Positions 34,201 through 47,589 of a DNA stretch of 64,000 bases are shown piece by piece (the first letter of the stretch is position 1; each line of letters opens with the position of its first letter). Location: the NCBI RefSeq assembly GCF_017562075.2, contig NC_054085.1, positions 37,280,039-37,344,038 of the forward strand, written 5' to 3'. The translations under genes and the position numbers were made by a program. The notes beneath the pieces were generated by a model, which had not been told where the DNA came from, searched no databases, and saw only the letters and a list, made by a program, of their open reading frames with translations. Origin of the DNA: Anopheles merus (Eukaryota > Arthropoda > Insecta > Diptera > Culicidae).

Positions 34201-37200
34201 CCGTGCCCGTTCCGTTTCGACCCAGCCAACTTTGACCTAGAAACGCGCTGTGTTGTTTAACTGTTTGTGTGAGTGTGCGCTGGTGTGCGAGATGGTGGTG
34301 GTGGGGATTGTGGATAGAATTCCTGTTGTGTGTGCGGTTACCGTCGCGAATATGGCCCCGTGCCCCCCCCCCCCCTCCCCCCAAAACAGTTGTGTGTGTG
34401 TGCCGGATGGCCAGGCAAGCGAAACTAAACAAAACAAAGCAACAACAAAAAAAAGCGCACAAACTAAAAGCTCGGCAAAAATCTCCATTTCAAATGTCAA
34501 ACGGTGGTGCGCCCGCTCGGCTGGTGTGAGGCTGTGCAAGAGAGCGAGTTTTGGTTGCAAGTGTTGTTTGCAAATGCGTGCCTCGGAGAAGAGAAGAGAT
34601 TCCACATTTTGGAGCGGAAATGGCACGTTATCGACCGGTTATTGAGAGCGAAAGGTGGAAAGGTGTGGGTAGGGACAGGGAATGGGAGGAAAGGATCTGC
34701 ACCCGCGCATCTACGACACACGCACACAGAGAGGTTTTCCGCCAAATGTCAAAAAAGCCCCCAAATGGTGCGCTTGCTTGGTCGGCCTTCCCGCACCGCA
34801 CACACATTGTGGGCGAAAGCGAAGCGGTCAAACCCTGCCACCGATATCGAACCGTGAAGCAGAAAGAGTCCCAGGGACAGAAACGCATTATTCCCCAAAT
34901 GCTTGGGGCAGAAGGGGAGCGAGCGACACACCGCACACTTATTCCGCTGCTTAAGAGCTGGTGAGGAGAACACAAACAGCGGGACCGAGAGCAGTGATTA
35001 GTGGTGGAAGAGAGCGAGAGAGAGAGAAGCACTACACAAAAAATAGCTTCCACGGCGTGTGTGTGTGTGTGTGTGTGTGGTGAAGCCGATTGTTGTGTGT
35101 ATATCGCGTTCGTTCTGCTTCTTCTTTTTTTATACGTTCGCCTCTCCAATCTCCGATATTAGTTTGACGTTTTTGTGTGCTGCTGCTATTGTTGTTGCCT
35201 TTCAATTCCCGCGCAGCTTCACCGATTGGATCTCTCCGCTTAGATTGTCTCTCGCACTCACTCGCTATCGAGAGCGGACAGCCTGATGAGCACTGGCGAG
35301 CGAGAGCAAACACGTGTGCGAGAGAGAGAGAGAGAGCGAACTAGGGGAGAGTTCGAAGAGCAAACTGCAGTGGATGCTGGAATGAAATTCTCCGAAAGAA
35401 GGGGGAAAGCTGCTACCGTGTAACCCCTGCTACTACTGTGTGCTGCCACTAAACGGCAGCGAAGATTTAGCAAATCGTATTAATTGTGCGATGTTGAGGT
35501 TAAGTGCAGTTGCTGCAGATGTAAATTAGCAATTCATTTTGATTACTGTTCAAATCGATATTTAATTCAAATGAACAGTTTATGGTACATTTTCATGATC
35601 TTTAATCTTGAAACATGTTTAAAAAATGTTTAGAAAAAGGCCTGATTGTTTAAAAATCTCTCAGGTGACCCTCGAGGAATCTTCAATATTCAATTATGGC
35701 CGTTGCTGGAAGGCATGATTTTTTGTTGTTGGAATTTTCGACATCGCAATGTTTGCCCAATTCAAACATCCCCCATTCCATCCCCATCTGTCCGGGTTCT
35801 CACGGATTGTTTGCTAACAGAATTGCGCCCTCCCCCCCTTTTTAAAATGCAAAAACACACCACCACATCATATTCAGTAGCCGTTTATGACAGTTAATTA
35901 TTATCCTCTGGCAAATTAATTTACAACTATGCTAATTAGTGCCTGTGCCAGTAAGGTGCGGGTGTGTAAGTGTGTGTTAGGTTCTCCTATCTGCTAAGAT
36001 GTAAGGTTGAGGGTTTTTATTATTCGGGTCCACTGTTAAGCCTCTAATCTTCTCCGCTTTTTTTTTGCTTTTTAGGACCGCCATTGCTATAAAAAATCAC
36101 CATTTTTTTCTGTCCTCTTTTTCATAACAACATTTCTATTAAACACACACACACAAGCATTCAGTCGCTTGTTTGCTGATGAACACCTTTCTGCTGCCGG
36201 GTTGCTCTGTGTATGTGTGTTTGCGTAGAGAAGAGAGCAATCAGTTGGAAATGAAATTCATCACCGACGACGTCAAAAACGCGCCGCATTTCAGAATTAA
36301 TTTGTGCGCTAATTTTATTTAGAAACGCATCGTAAAGCGTGAGAGCAATTGAAGCTGGCAGTAAGTGTGTGTGTGTGGGTGGGTGGTTGTATCGGATAAT
36401 TGTACCGGGAACTGGGTACTAAGGCAACGCGTTGGAAGGCGTTGGGAAGAAGCTGATTATTAATTTGATAGACGCTTGGAAGAAAGGTGCAGCGTCTAAT
36501 TTTACTCCCTCAACCTGTGCGAAGTACTGCCTGTTGGAGTAGTTCACCGGGCTAAATGTGTCACCGAGCCGAACGTCGCTACGTCCATTGCTTGACGTGT
36601 CTTTAATTGATTTTAGAGCGCTAGAATGCCAAGACGGACAGCAGCGGCGATGTCCTGAGTTTGCTAGAATTCCACTCAGAAGGAAGCCCCTGGAAATCCG
36701 CCCTGTACTGTCGGAGCGTCGCATGGAAGCCACGCAATAGCCATAAAAAATGGCAGTACAGCAGGCAGGCAGGCAGGCTTTACTTTGACCATGTCGTTTG
36801 CACAGACAGAGGCCTTAAAAATGGTGACCATGCATTTGCGCTACCTTGCGCTACCCCTGGCCCCCGCAATGGCGTCAATCGGTGTGCTGATGGAGGGATG
36901 ACGCGACACGTCGTTAATTGAATTAGCTGTCCACGTTTGTCGAATGTGCGGCCACGGTTGTAGCAACGGTGTCACACACCCGTCAAGCACTGTGCCGATC
37001 GGGGCCGGTTCTGCACTCTGCTCTTACGAAACGCTTCGACCGCATAGCAGGTACGGTAGCGGAATCCGTAGTAATATTTCCGAACTCCTCCGAAACACCG
37101 ACCGGACCCATTTGGAAGAAGTTTTCCAATTAAAACTCCATCCGGCTCTGGGCCTGGGCAGCGCGCGCTCTCCAACGGGGCTGCAGCGTGTCGTTTTCGT

Positions 37201-37644
37201 TCCTTGTTCCTTTTTCTTTCCTGCTGACTTGTGAAGTGATATACCAACCTGACCTGCGGGAAGGTAGCTCTTCCAAGGACACACGAGAGAGACAGAGATG
37301 GGATGGTGTGGCTGGCAGATTAGCAACCGTTGCTGCTGGAACTGTTTCGGGTAATTTTTCTTTCAGTGTTGTTTTATTGGTTCACGAGTGATCAGAACAG
37401 CAGTTGAACAGCGAGAAGAGGGAGAAGAAGAAAACCCAATAAAATCAATCGTGTAATAGGATCCACGAGAACTCATCCGCAAGGAGAATGGCAGCGGCCG
37501 CCCAATGTCGACCCCACTTTGTTTACAAACTGTTGGACGTAAAAATGGCCCCCTTTACTGGGGGTTGGGGAAACGGGCAGCGAAATCGATCGTCGACGAT
37601 GCGGTCGATTATTTTCAATCCCCGGGACGTGTGCCGGTGAAGAC

Positions 37645-37667
37645 GGGGGGGGGGGGGGGGGGGGGGG
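37645..37667. repeat. G23 homopolymer
   Basis: An uninterrupted run of 23 G about 110 bp left of the 155-bp tandem duplication. Its length may be inexact. Confidence 0.9.
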
Positions 37668-37777
37668 AGGGACTCTTTTTTTGTGTGGAAGTAATTAAAC
37701 TTTTGACATTCGACTTAATCGATTTCTCATTACGATGTTTGTTGCGATGCTGTGGCTGTGTCTCCCCAAGGGCCAAG

Positions 37778-38087
37778 TATAACGCGCGGGAACTAATTAT
37801 GGTTATTAGTAATTGGAGCGTTCTTCGAAGGTCATCATCGCGGATATCGATGTTCGGCAGTGCAAGAAAATGGAGTTTGCTAAAGGGTTGGGAACGAACG
37901 AACGGAAGAAGAAGAAGAAGAAGAAGAAGAAGTATAACGCGCGGGAACTAATTATGGTTATTAGTAATTGGAGCGTTCTTCGAAGGTCATCATCGCGGAT
38001 ATCGATGTTCGGCAGTGCAAGAAAATGGAGTTTGCTAAAGGGTTGGGAACGAACGAACGGAAGAAGAAGAAGAAGAAGAAGAAGAAC
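37778..38087. repeat. Perfect 155-bp tandem duplication
   Basis: The segment starting TATAACGCGCGGGAAC at 37778 recurs at 37933, a period of 155 bp. The copies look identical except for 9 versus 8 AAG units at the right end. The join lies in the AAG repeat, which suggests slippage or unequal exchange there. The identity implies a very recent duplication or an assembly artefact. Confidence 0.95.
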
Positions 38088-38599
38088 GGCACTGTTGCGC
38101 TTCACGGGGTGCCAGCCTGCCTGGTTCGGCGCGTTAACGGTTTGTTTTGCTTGCGCGGAGCCACAAGTTTTCGGCAAAACCACAGGAATAGCATGGATAG
38201 CGTCCGGAGCACGGAAAAAGCTCGTCCTGTGTCCATTGCGGCGCCTTTCGCTGGTAATTGCTGGTGGAGAATGATGTGAGCAGAAAGAGAAAGTAGAGAA
38301 CTATACAGTGAGCGAGTGAGCGCGAGCCATAAATCGAGAGCACTAAGAACGGGTACATAAAGTAGGGTTGAGAACTTGTTTTTACCCACACCATCGATAC
38401 GAAATAAATTGACACAGCAGGACATCCTTGCGGGACAGCGAGATAGAGAGAGAGAGAGAGAGAGTGCACAAGAGCGTGTTTTACTCTCTCTCCGCCTGCT
38501 CACACTTTCCGGCAGCAAGGAGCGTATTGCGTAAATGTAGCACTCTCATTTCATTCTCTCCTTTTCACTCTCTCCCGTTTCGTCGACAGCGGAGAGAAC

Positions 38600-39198
38600 G
38601 TGCTCGTCGTCGTTACAGCTACAGGCAGGTCGCCCTACCGAGTCGCCTTAGTGTTGTGGTGCGCGTTAGTATCCAGCTAGTGTCCTGTCAGGTTCGTTCG
38701 TTCGTCTTCCCGTTGCGGTGTAAAATCCGGAGCACAACACACCTGCTGCTGCTGCTGCTGCCACTAGCGAGCAATCGTCGTGGGGCCCAGCCAACGCGAA
38801 CAACCGCGTGTGTGTGTGTGTACGTTGCAGTGCATTCGCGTGTGTGTGTGTGTCTCGGTGTGTGTATGTGCCACCCGTGCAGGGTGTGCAGCGAGTGGTA
38901 GAACCAAGTACCAAGTCTCGTTCTGCCTGTTCTGTGAAGAGTAGAGCAAAGTGTGTCTGTGTGTCTGTGTGGTGGAAGTGAAATTTGTCCGGTAGCAACG
39001 GCAGCGGCAGTGCGACAACGGGTGCGTTACGGGCGCAGGCGTTACTGCGCGTTACTCTAGCCGTTATTCCATTACTGTTTCCCGCGTGCCGTGTGCGCTA
39101 AGTGTGTGCTGCGCTGTGCAAGCGCTGAGTGCTGAGTGAGCTGAGCGCTAAGCTTTCCCGTGTTCGCTCGAGACACAAGCGGGACCGGACGCGGCAAG
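38600..39198 (+). other. Probable 5' leader of the PKC gene
   Basis: This stretch runs without a convincing acceptor to the PKC ATG at 39199. It is rich in TG repeats and has TCAGG/TTCGTTCG initiator-like sequence near 38690. The exact start of transcription is not determined. Confidence 0.35.
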
Positions 39199-39380
39199 AT
39201 GGCGGACGACGATAACACGCTCGAGGAGATCCCGGAGGCGGAGAACAAGATGGCGCTACGCAACCGCGGGCGCAAGGGTGCGCTCAAGAAGAAGAACGTT
39301 TATAATGTCAAGGATCATCGCTTCATACCGCGCTTCTTCAAGCAGCCGACGTTCTGCTCCCACTGCAAGGATTTCATTTG
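39199..39380 (+). CDS. Pkc53E: Conventional protein kinase C, first coding exon (partial gene)
   Basis: Sixty codons plus two bases, from the ATG at 39199 to the donor TTTG|GTAAGC at 39381 (phase 2, splitting a Trp codon). PKCs are Ser/Thr kinases activated by diacylglycerol and, in this class, calcium. Seen: an acidic start, then the autoinhibitory pseudosubstrate RGRKGALKKKNV at 23-34 with Ala28 in place of the phospho-acceptor. Next is the start of the C1A zinc finger, H40-x12-C53-x2-C56 (HRFIPRFFKQPTFCSHC). The exon stops inside C1A, so the rest of C1, C2 and kinase domains must come from later exons, none of which I find in the window. In insects this N-terminus fits the Pkc53E/inaC group. 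The frame is open for 13 codons further 5', but MADDDNTLEE is the better start. Confidence 0.92.
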
Positions 39381-42300
39381 GTAAGCAGGCCCGTTTTTTT
39401 TGTTTTTGCTGCATTCTGGATGTCTCGCGATGTGTGACAATGTGTGTGTGTGTGTCCCTTTTGGATGCGTTACGCTCCAATAACGGTTACGGGTTGGTTT
39501 TGAAAGGGCAGCAGGAGGGCGCCCAACGATGGAGTGTCAATTACGGCACGGTTTAACTGGAACTTCTTGTGGCTTTTAACAGGATACCGTGACACCCGGA
39601 ACCTGGGAGAGCAGAAGAGAGGACAATGGGTGTGTGTGTGTACTGACCGACCGACCGAGTGTTGGCCACCGAGTGTAAGCAGAGCGGTGATGGTGGCGTT
39701 GATGGTTTTTTTCCCCCGTCACGTTGCTCACGTTCCTTTGCGAGCTGTTAGTACTGTTATGAATCATATGCAAAATTATGAAGGGCAGCGTAAAAACGGG
39801 TCCAAGGGAGAGGAGGTTGGAATGGTGTAAAACATGTACCACACAATGTTCTTCCTCCACTCCCTGCGGTACAATTTCCACACGCTTTCCCGTCCAGAGC
39901 GCAGGTTCTTCGCAGTGACAGCCTCAGTAACGCAAGCGGCCAGCGGACAGATACGGATTTGTGTTGCAGGCTTTTCGGGTTGAAGTCGCACATGTGTGTG
40001 TGAGAGGGTAGCTGGTGGTAGGCAACCGAGCCGTAATTACTGCTGTGGGTCGTGTTAGTACGTTTTTACTGGTTTTTACAGTCCCTGCCCTGCGGACTGG
40101 TGGAGCATTTTCTTCATCATGGTTAGTACCAGCTCCGGGACTCCGGGTGAGGTAATGAGCGCGTCTGGAGTTGGTTGGAGTGATTGTTTTGCTTTTGCTG
40201 TGGTCATGGTTGTGCCGTGGCACCGTCTACTACAGTGTTGCCCCAACGTGTGATTTCTAACGTTGCACACAGGACGGGACGGGTTATAGAAACAGGGAGC
40301 TACATTTTACCTCTTTTTTTAAATTTCCGACAAAACTCATTTAACCGAGTGGCTTTTAACGACTTCTTTTATGGCAGGTTATAATCTTGAACCGTAAACT
40401 CTTGATTCTTTGATTGAAAACTGTGTCCTCCCTGCTCTCCCGCGCTCTACTGCAAATCTGATAAACATCATCGCTCGTTTCAAGTAACTTACAACACAAA
40501 AAAGTCAATCAGAGCCTCTCAAAGCTCGGCTGGTCTTCTTGCCGTGGTTTTGGAAAAAGGTCCCAGCCGAAAATATGACACTTTAATTTACAGCTTGATT
40601 GAAATGGAGGTTCTCTTGTCGTAAACCGAACCAGGAACCTTGCACCGACCGTAAAGATCATAAACTGACAACTTGTCACCTCTCCAGTTTGGAAAATCGA
40701 TTTTACGGGTTTAATTGCCATGGCTAACTCCACCCCGGAAGTTAACCCGGGGTCGAAGCTTTCCTACGGGAAAGCATCCCACGACCCTCACGCCCACCAT
40801 TATCAGCTAATGAGTGGGAGTGTATTTGATGGGGCGGCAGCGCTACTTGTTCTGCCTGCAGCATTGGGAAGCTGGCGGCGTAAGTCCCATCTTGTCCGGT
40901 GCGGCCGTGAAGGTAATAAATCACGCCACGGAGCGAACTTTCGGAAGCAGCAGGTTGCAACAGGCCGCGGGGGACTCCCGCAGTGCCTACGCTGTGTGTG
41001 TGCTGTTGGCTGCTGGCTGTGTGCGCTGTGTGCGTTGAGTGTTGATTTCCCGGCCGTGAGCCGGTGAGCGGTTTAATTGGGTACCGATGGGGCGGGTTTT
41101 TTCTTGGCGTAGGCGGAGGAGGATGGGCTCCTACTGGTTGGGAGCTACTTTTGAAGAAGGTATTTGCGACGAGATGCGGTCCCGAGTGGTTGAATGTTCC
41201 GATTGAAAAGTTTCAACCATCCCCGGGGCGGTGGAAAGGCACGCGCGCACGGTTCGTTTACTGCCACGTTAATAGAATAAATGGGGCATATTAATTGTTG
41301 TGAGTTTATTAAGCATCCACAATCGTACTGGCAGTGTATTTCAATTCACTGCACCACCAAGGGGGAATGAACAATATTGAGCGATTAAATCCGAAAACAC
41401 GGACATTATGCTAATGTCCCGTAGAGAATGGGCTGAATGAGCTGCTAAATACATTTATTTCATCACTGTACAGTGGCACTGGTTTCGCCACCACTCCACC
41501 CCCTGTGCTTTCGTTGTCGGTGGAAGCTCTCGTTGTTGAATTCTAGATGCCAGCCCACGCCTGCGATTATTATCGAATTAGTGGTTTTCTAATCAGTTCT
41601 TCTTTTTTGCCCACCCTTTTGCTACGCCACCCAACCCAGAAGCCTGGTAGCTGCGCAGAAGAACCAAAAAGGGGTGCTACGCGAACGGGGTCGAACGGGG
41701 TCGGGGTTCGGTGGCTCGACACGAAACGATACACCAAGTCACGCTGATCCGATAAGTGGAGGGGAAAATCGGAAGCCATGCAACATAAAAATGAATGGCT
41801 TGAATATTGCAGTGCTTTCGGTGTTGCTGCGTTTGTGCTTTTTTTTGGGGGGAGGGTTCCGGAGGAAAAGGAAGGTTGCATAAGAGTACGAGGCAAAAGG
41901 AAGGAGGAGGGGTGTCTTGTACTCGTGCATGCTTGTTGTTGGTCGGTAAGGATGTTTGGGAGGCAAACGAAGGCGGTGGGCCATTTTAATTTACCTAAAA
42001 GCGGGCTGCAACTGTCCGAAAAGTGTGGCCAAGGACAGTGAAATCCGTGATTGGAACATTTTATTAGCACTTTCAGACTGTATAAAGAATTTAAATGAAT
42101 TTGAAAAGCACTATTTGACAATTTAAGTGCATATGCAAAATTAAAAAGCAAAATTGGATAGAAAACTACACGAAGAAATATTAAATGGGTAATTTTGTAA
42201 CACAAATTGCATACATTTAGGCGTTCTATCGTTTGTCGCCTGACAGAACACCAGTTTTATCGTAATTGCCCCAGTACGAGCAGTGTAAAGAGCATCCAAT

Positions 42301-45300
42301 AGAGGCTGAAGTGTTGTTAAAAAAAGGCCCGAACCCTCCAAATAGGTGCAAATTATTGACAAATTCCCATGACGCTAACGACACCGTGCGTTATGATGCG
42401 TAGCGCGCTGATGTTCATCAATAACTATTAACGGGCATTTTTTTTGGTTACTCTTTCCCGTGCCAAAAGGGCCTGGTCGTATCATCGCTGACATGTTCTT
42501 GTTAATAACGTATGAGAACGGACACAGCGGCGAGCACATCTCGAACCGGGCGTGCTTAATGAGCGAGTGGAGCCGAAAAAAAAAAAGAAACGCTGTGCTA
42601 GCTGACAGAGGGTGATTATCGCCTTAATGATGCCGACGCGCCGGGCGTATTGAAAGCTCAGCAAATAATCAAATTGTGCTCTACCGGGTGTGCGATGTTG
42701 GACCAAAAAACAAAAAAAAAAAGGAGAACAGGTTCCGCTTTCTTATTTGCCAGTTTTTGACCAGCGGCGACCCGGGGCTTGGGTGTACCAGAAATGTAAT
42801 TAAAAATATCGATTTTCGCCCGAAGCGCCTTGCAGCCGACGTGCAGTGCCGACCAGGGGCAAAGGTATGGCGTGGTCGGTCAGAATTATTTGCAGCAAAA
42901 CACCGCTCTCGACCGTTGTTTTGGTGGCCCGCTCGGAAAGGATTCAGCTCAACGAGCTTTCACACGCTGCAGCAGAAAGCATTGGAAATCGTGTTCCTCA
43001 CTGTCGCCTGATGCACATTGGGGACTTTCATCATCGCAAATCGATTGAATTAAGCTCGCGTGTCACGTCCCCGTGTGCCGGTAATTGCTTCATTAATTAG
43101 CACATAATTGTTTCGGCTCAGCGCGTACAGTGGCGCGAGCGCGCCTGAATTTATGTGCAGAAGGGCATTTGATGAATAATATGCCGTGCGAGAGCAAGCA
43201 AAAAACAAAAAAAAAAACGGGCAAACCCCGCGTGTGGAGCACTTTTGTTGCATACATTCGGGCGTTTGCCGTCATCTGTCAAAGTGACAGCTGGTGGTGT
43301 TGGCCGCTGTAGGGAAAAGGCGGAAACGATTCGAGAGCATGTGTTGCTACAGACGCAAACGCAAATCCACCCAATTGTATACGCACGTACAGTCGGCGAA
43401 CGGGGCAGTAAATAAATTAATGATGGCCATTCCGGGCCGGGGGGGCTTCTCGGTAGTTTGCGCGCTTGCAAGAGTTTCTGTGTGCGTGTGCGTGGATGTG
43501 TGTTGGTATGTGTAAATATGTTTTTGCGTGTTTTTTTTTTGTTGGTCGATGTTGGCGGCATTGTAGCTACTGGTACACATCGTTTTCCGTTCGCTGCTGC
43601 AGCGGTCCGGCTCTATATTGTTATGCCGTACCGGTTCATTATTCAAGGGATTTGTGGCGTACCGGGTGAGAGCAGTGGTGGAGTGGAGTGGTGGTAGTTT
43701 TTACGTTGCATGCCATGGGTACATTAGTGGCGTGGCCGGTTGTTGTGCTACGTGTTTCTTCGGCTCATTTTGCATATTGATTGCTTTGTTCGCGTAGTCC
43801 AGGAGAACGTTTCCCGTCTGATTCGAAATAAAAAACAAAGTACCGTAAAAAAATGCTGCAAAACATAGGATTTCAGGAGAAAACTATTGAAAAGTCCTGC
43901 CCTTTGTTCATTACCGTTGCTGGTTGGAGGAAAGCAAGACTCAATTATGTGTCTTATTCAGTAGCTGAAATGATATCAACTTCAATTAAGTCACTTGCTC
44001 TCCTACGCGTAGGCTCACGTTCAAGTGTTCGTTGAATGATCGTCCACACTTCTCGCCATCGTCTCTGGATCTCTGAACTCGATGTAGGCATTCTGACAGC
44101 GGACAGCGTTTCTGCTGACCTGTGCCGTGTTAATTCCAGCGATTTAATTCATTTTTCACCTTATCACGATGGCTCCAGCGCTTCGCAACACACACACACA
44201 CACACATTGGCTGGTGGGCGTTTTATTGCTCTGCACAGGCTGGCCACCGGTCTGGCCGATTGGCTACGGCTCGCTGTCGACCTTTTAATTCCCGTTCGGT
44301 GGATGGGACTGGCCTGTGCCTGCATAATAGCACCGAGAGCAGTAAACAAATCTCATTTTCATTTCGCCTGTCATCCATGTCTAGGGAGGGTCGGACAGCT
44401 TTTGGAAATTTTGGAGCAAGAGCCTTAAAATACTTTTGATTGGAGTTTGTGAGCAGTTCCTTGGAATTGCTGTTCTGTTTTGTGAACCTTTTTTTTCGAA
44501 CGCCACGTTTCGTTTTTTGTTTGCCGTTTTGCATTTACCCGGTGCGTGGGAAAGCAATTTAAAGCGCACAGATAAAGTCACTGCACATCCTCCAAAGGGC
44601 AGACACTGTGCAAATGTGCAACCACACACCAATCGAAAGGGAATCAAGCCGGCTAACACGATGCAGCGAAAGCAGCAAAGAAAAAAAAGGAGGAGTGAGA
44701 AAGAATGTAAATGTAAAGCAGCATGTAAACGGTGGTGGTACGAAAACAGAAACAAACGAAACAATAAAACGAAGTGAACGGTCAATGCAAATTGCAAACA
44801 AAAAGTGCACACACTCGTGAGGCATGGGAGAGGGCGCTGAAGCAGAGAGGCACACAATCGAAGACGCTAAATGAAAGTAAGCATCGCTGAGCGAGGAAGG
44901 GAAAGATTTGAATAAAATGTCAGCCTCATGTTGCAATGGACGACATTTAAAAGGAATTGGTTGCTCCCTCATTCACCCCCTCCCCCTTCTCTTGCCCACT
45001 AAATGGACCGTGGTGCTTTGGTAGCAATTCGAAGCAATAAATAAGTTGGTGGCGATGCCGGTGGGTGGTAGCTGTTGAGCGCAAGCACAAATGAAACTGT
45101 CACGGAGGCAGGCAGCCAGGCCCGGGCAGGACACGTTGAACAAAATAACGAAGAAAAGGGCTCAAGAGACACTGCACCATGCTTCCCACGCGCACAGGGT
45201 CTGCTTTCAGCAATGTGGAGATGTTTTGAGTAACGTTGGGCTGTAAGCGATGGGACTGTCCCCTTTAGCGGCTACCGAAGCTCACTGAATTCGGTCGAAA

Positions 45301-46907
45301 AATGTTAATTATATTGCTGTTCTTGGAGTTTGAAGGTGCTGGCGTGTTCCGTTTCCCGAGAAGTTGGCTTTATTTGCACCCGAGTGTCGTTTGGTTTTTG
45401 GGGGGCGACGGCCGGCGCCATTGAGATGAGTTGAAGTTGGAGTCGTGTTCAAAGAATTGTCAATTATCTCCGAACAAGCAACCGATAACGGTGAAACACA
45501 TCTACAAGCTGTAGGAGTTTTATGATCTCTGGAAGCCTGCGCCTAAAGGTAGGCTTTGGATTAGCAGCATTTGGTCCTTCGAACCGGATCCATGGCCCTA
45601 CTGTTGCTTGGGTTTACAACGCAATTAAACGAAATTATTTTGTGGAACAAAAGCGCGCTTGCAAAAGTGTTTAGCAGAGTGCTCTCTCAAAAATGAACGT
45701 TTCCTCTTGTTTCGTTTTCACCGAGCAAACACTGATTAAACCATTCGCGGCGTTTGTTTGCGAAAGCTTTGATTTGCACTTCAATCACGCTCGGTGGAAG
45801 AGTGCCATTAATATCCCAGCGAATGGAAAAGGGAATGTCTTTCCATTAGCAGCACATTTCGGCAAAACGCCACTGTTGTGATCCATTGCAGAAAGGGGGG
45901 AATGCAGATGAAACAAAAGGATACGTCCGTCCATCTGTGCAAATGTGCAAACATTACAAGCTGTCTGTCGATCTCGTACCAAAGGAAATGGTGAATATTG
46001 ACAGGAGAAGAGCAGATGGCCGGAATAGGGCAAAAGTGAGAGAGAAAAAAACATGGAGCATCAGTATTTCGATTGTACAAAACGTGCTCCACAAGGGTCC
46101 ATGGTGGATGCAGTGTGCAAACCATGCCACAATATGTACACAATGTTCACCTACACTATCATGTAGGTGGCAGAACGAAGTAGCAGCAACGGAGAAGAAG
46201 GAGGTTGAATGGATCATGTCTCACGATGGTCGCCTTTTATCGCATTCAGCTGACAAGCAAAAACAAAAAAGAGGGTTGCAACAGAAAGGGAATCCTCCCC
46301 AACTATCCCCAAAAAATAAAAAAAGCTGCCAACTTGGGGCATTTATAATGGCTGCAGCGCAGCACTCTCGCAAGCGCCTATAACTGACGGGCGAACCATC
46401 AAATCAATTTTCCGAAAACAAAGGTACAGCGAATTCCCACTGCACACTGGTTCGGTGATTTCTGGTACGGTACGTGACGCTCGCTGGCCACCGCCGGCAT
46501 CCTCATCAACGCTGCACATTCTTTTTGACCAGCCGCCATCACACTCTCGAGCAGACCGAGTGTAGCACATTGTGGTAGTTTCTGTGGAGGACCGCAAAGA
46601 GCCGTGGAACGTGGTCGTCGCGCCGTGGTTAAGCTGCTGCTTGTGGGACGAATTTTCTGCTATGCGAACATTTTTTTTGCCTCCAACCCCCACTGTCACT
46701 GTTTGTTTTCAGTGCGGGTGCTGGGTAGAAGTTCTTCCCTTCTAAATGGCCTTTCAATGAATGTGGTGTCCTGGTTTTGTGCCTCAGAGGAGTACAACAT
46801 TGCGGACGGTCATATGTGGTGTATGCTTCGTAACATCGCGCGAAGCGATATGCTTTCCCTTCGTTGAATGTGTCCCTTGCCTAGCTGCCGAGTGCTCTGT
46901 TTGCAAG
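39381..46907 (+). other. PKC intron 1, part left of the retrotransposon
   Basis: About 7.5 kb of non-coding sequence follows the PKC donor. I find no exon continuing the C1A domain. Several open frames of 100-160 codons exist (for example 40720-41067, 44381-44857, 45886-46383), but none has a recognisable motif. A plus-strand ATG at 40720 has a reasonable context, yet its 115-aa product is Cys/Arg-rich and unlike a folded protein. Confidence 0.6.
46904..46907. repeat. Target-site duplication CAAG, left
   Basis: CAAG directly precedes the left LTR, and the same four bases follow the right LTR at 53753-53756. Four-base duplications are usual for Ty3/mdg1-type integrases. Confidence 0.75.
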
Positions 46908-47331
46908 TGTGGTGATATGAAATCTTCTAACTACCCAAAAGAATAATGTGGCTTGAATTTGTGTAGTTACTTGGAGTTTATTTCTTCTATGTTAACTCGG
47001 GCAGCGTTTCCTCTTAGATCGGACTTTTGTTAATCATCCTAAACCTCAACTTATCCTTAATTTATACTCACTCGTTCGCGCCAAAATTCCTTAATCCTAT
47101 TCCTCATTGGCTAATCCTAATTATCGCCTATTTTACTATTTCCTATTTCCTATCTTATGCTATTCTATTCTATCCTACGTGTAACCTTAATTGTAGATGT
47201 ATGTGTGTAAATATATATATGCATAATAAAAATCTAACTATGTGTATGTGTGTAAGTGTATATGTGTATAATTTAAACCTAGCTAGCTATAATTATTCTG
47301 CGCGCGTTTTGCCTATCTTGCAGGCGCTACA
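46908..47331 (-). repeat. 3' LTR (left copy)
   Basis: 424 bp, with plus-strand ends TGTGGTGATATG and GGCGCTACA. By eye it differs from the right copy only at the TA-rich run near 47208-47222, where it is one base longer. Confidence 0.95.
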
Positions 47332-47350
47332 CCTCCCCCCTTTAGAAATG
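47332..47350 (-). promoter_or_regulatory. Polypurine tract of the retrotransposon
   Basis: In element sense AAAGGGGGGAGG lies immediately before the 3' LTR start TGTAGC. This is where plus-strand DNA synthesis is primed in LTR elements. Confidence 0.85.
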
Positions 47351-47589
47351 AAAAGCGTATGCTTTTCATCCCTTAATTAATCTATTTTTATGCACTGTAC
47401 TTAGTTTGTTTGTATTTGTATTCTTTATTGTACAGTTAACATTATCTAACTTTACTACTATGTACGGTCCTAAGTATATCGGATCTAATTTTTTCTATTT
47501 TCGTTTTTAGATAAACCGCATCTCCTATTTTTAAGATAAGGGGTTTACATTACTATTTGCTCTAATCTGTCTTCTTTCTTTTTGCTCAA

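Larger units (their letters stand above)
28722..38599. other. Intergenic or far-upstream region before the PKC gene
   Basis: I recognise no coding gene in these roughly 9.9 kb. It contains a (TG)21 repeat, AT-rich sequence at 33470-33790, and a promoter-like GC-richer stretch at about 33800-35350 with a TCAGT initiator at 33956-33960 and many GAGA and TG tracts. It also has a 23-G run and a 155-bp tandem duplication. Non-coding 5' exons of the PKC gene could lie here but cannot be fixed from sequence. Confidence 0.45.

Noticed and set aside
40720..41067. 115-codon plus-strand ATG frame in the PKC intron
   Set aside because: The start context is fair but the product is Cys/Arg-rich and featureless with TG-repeat-derived residues.
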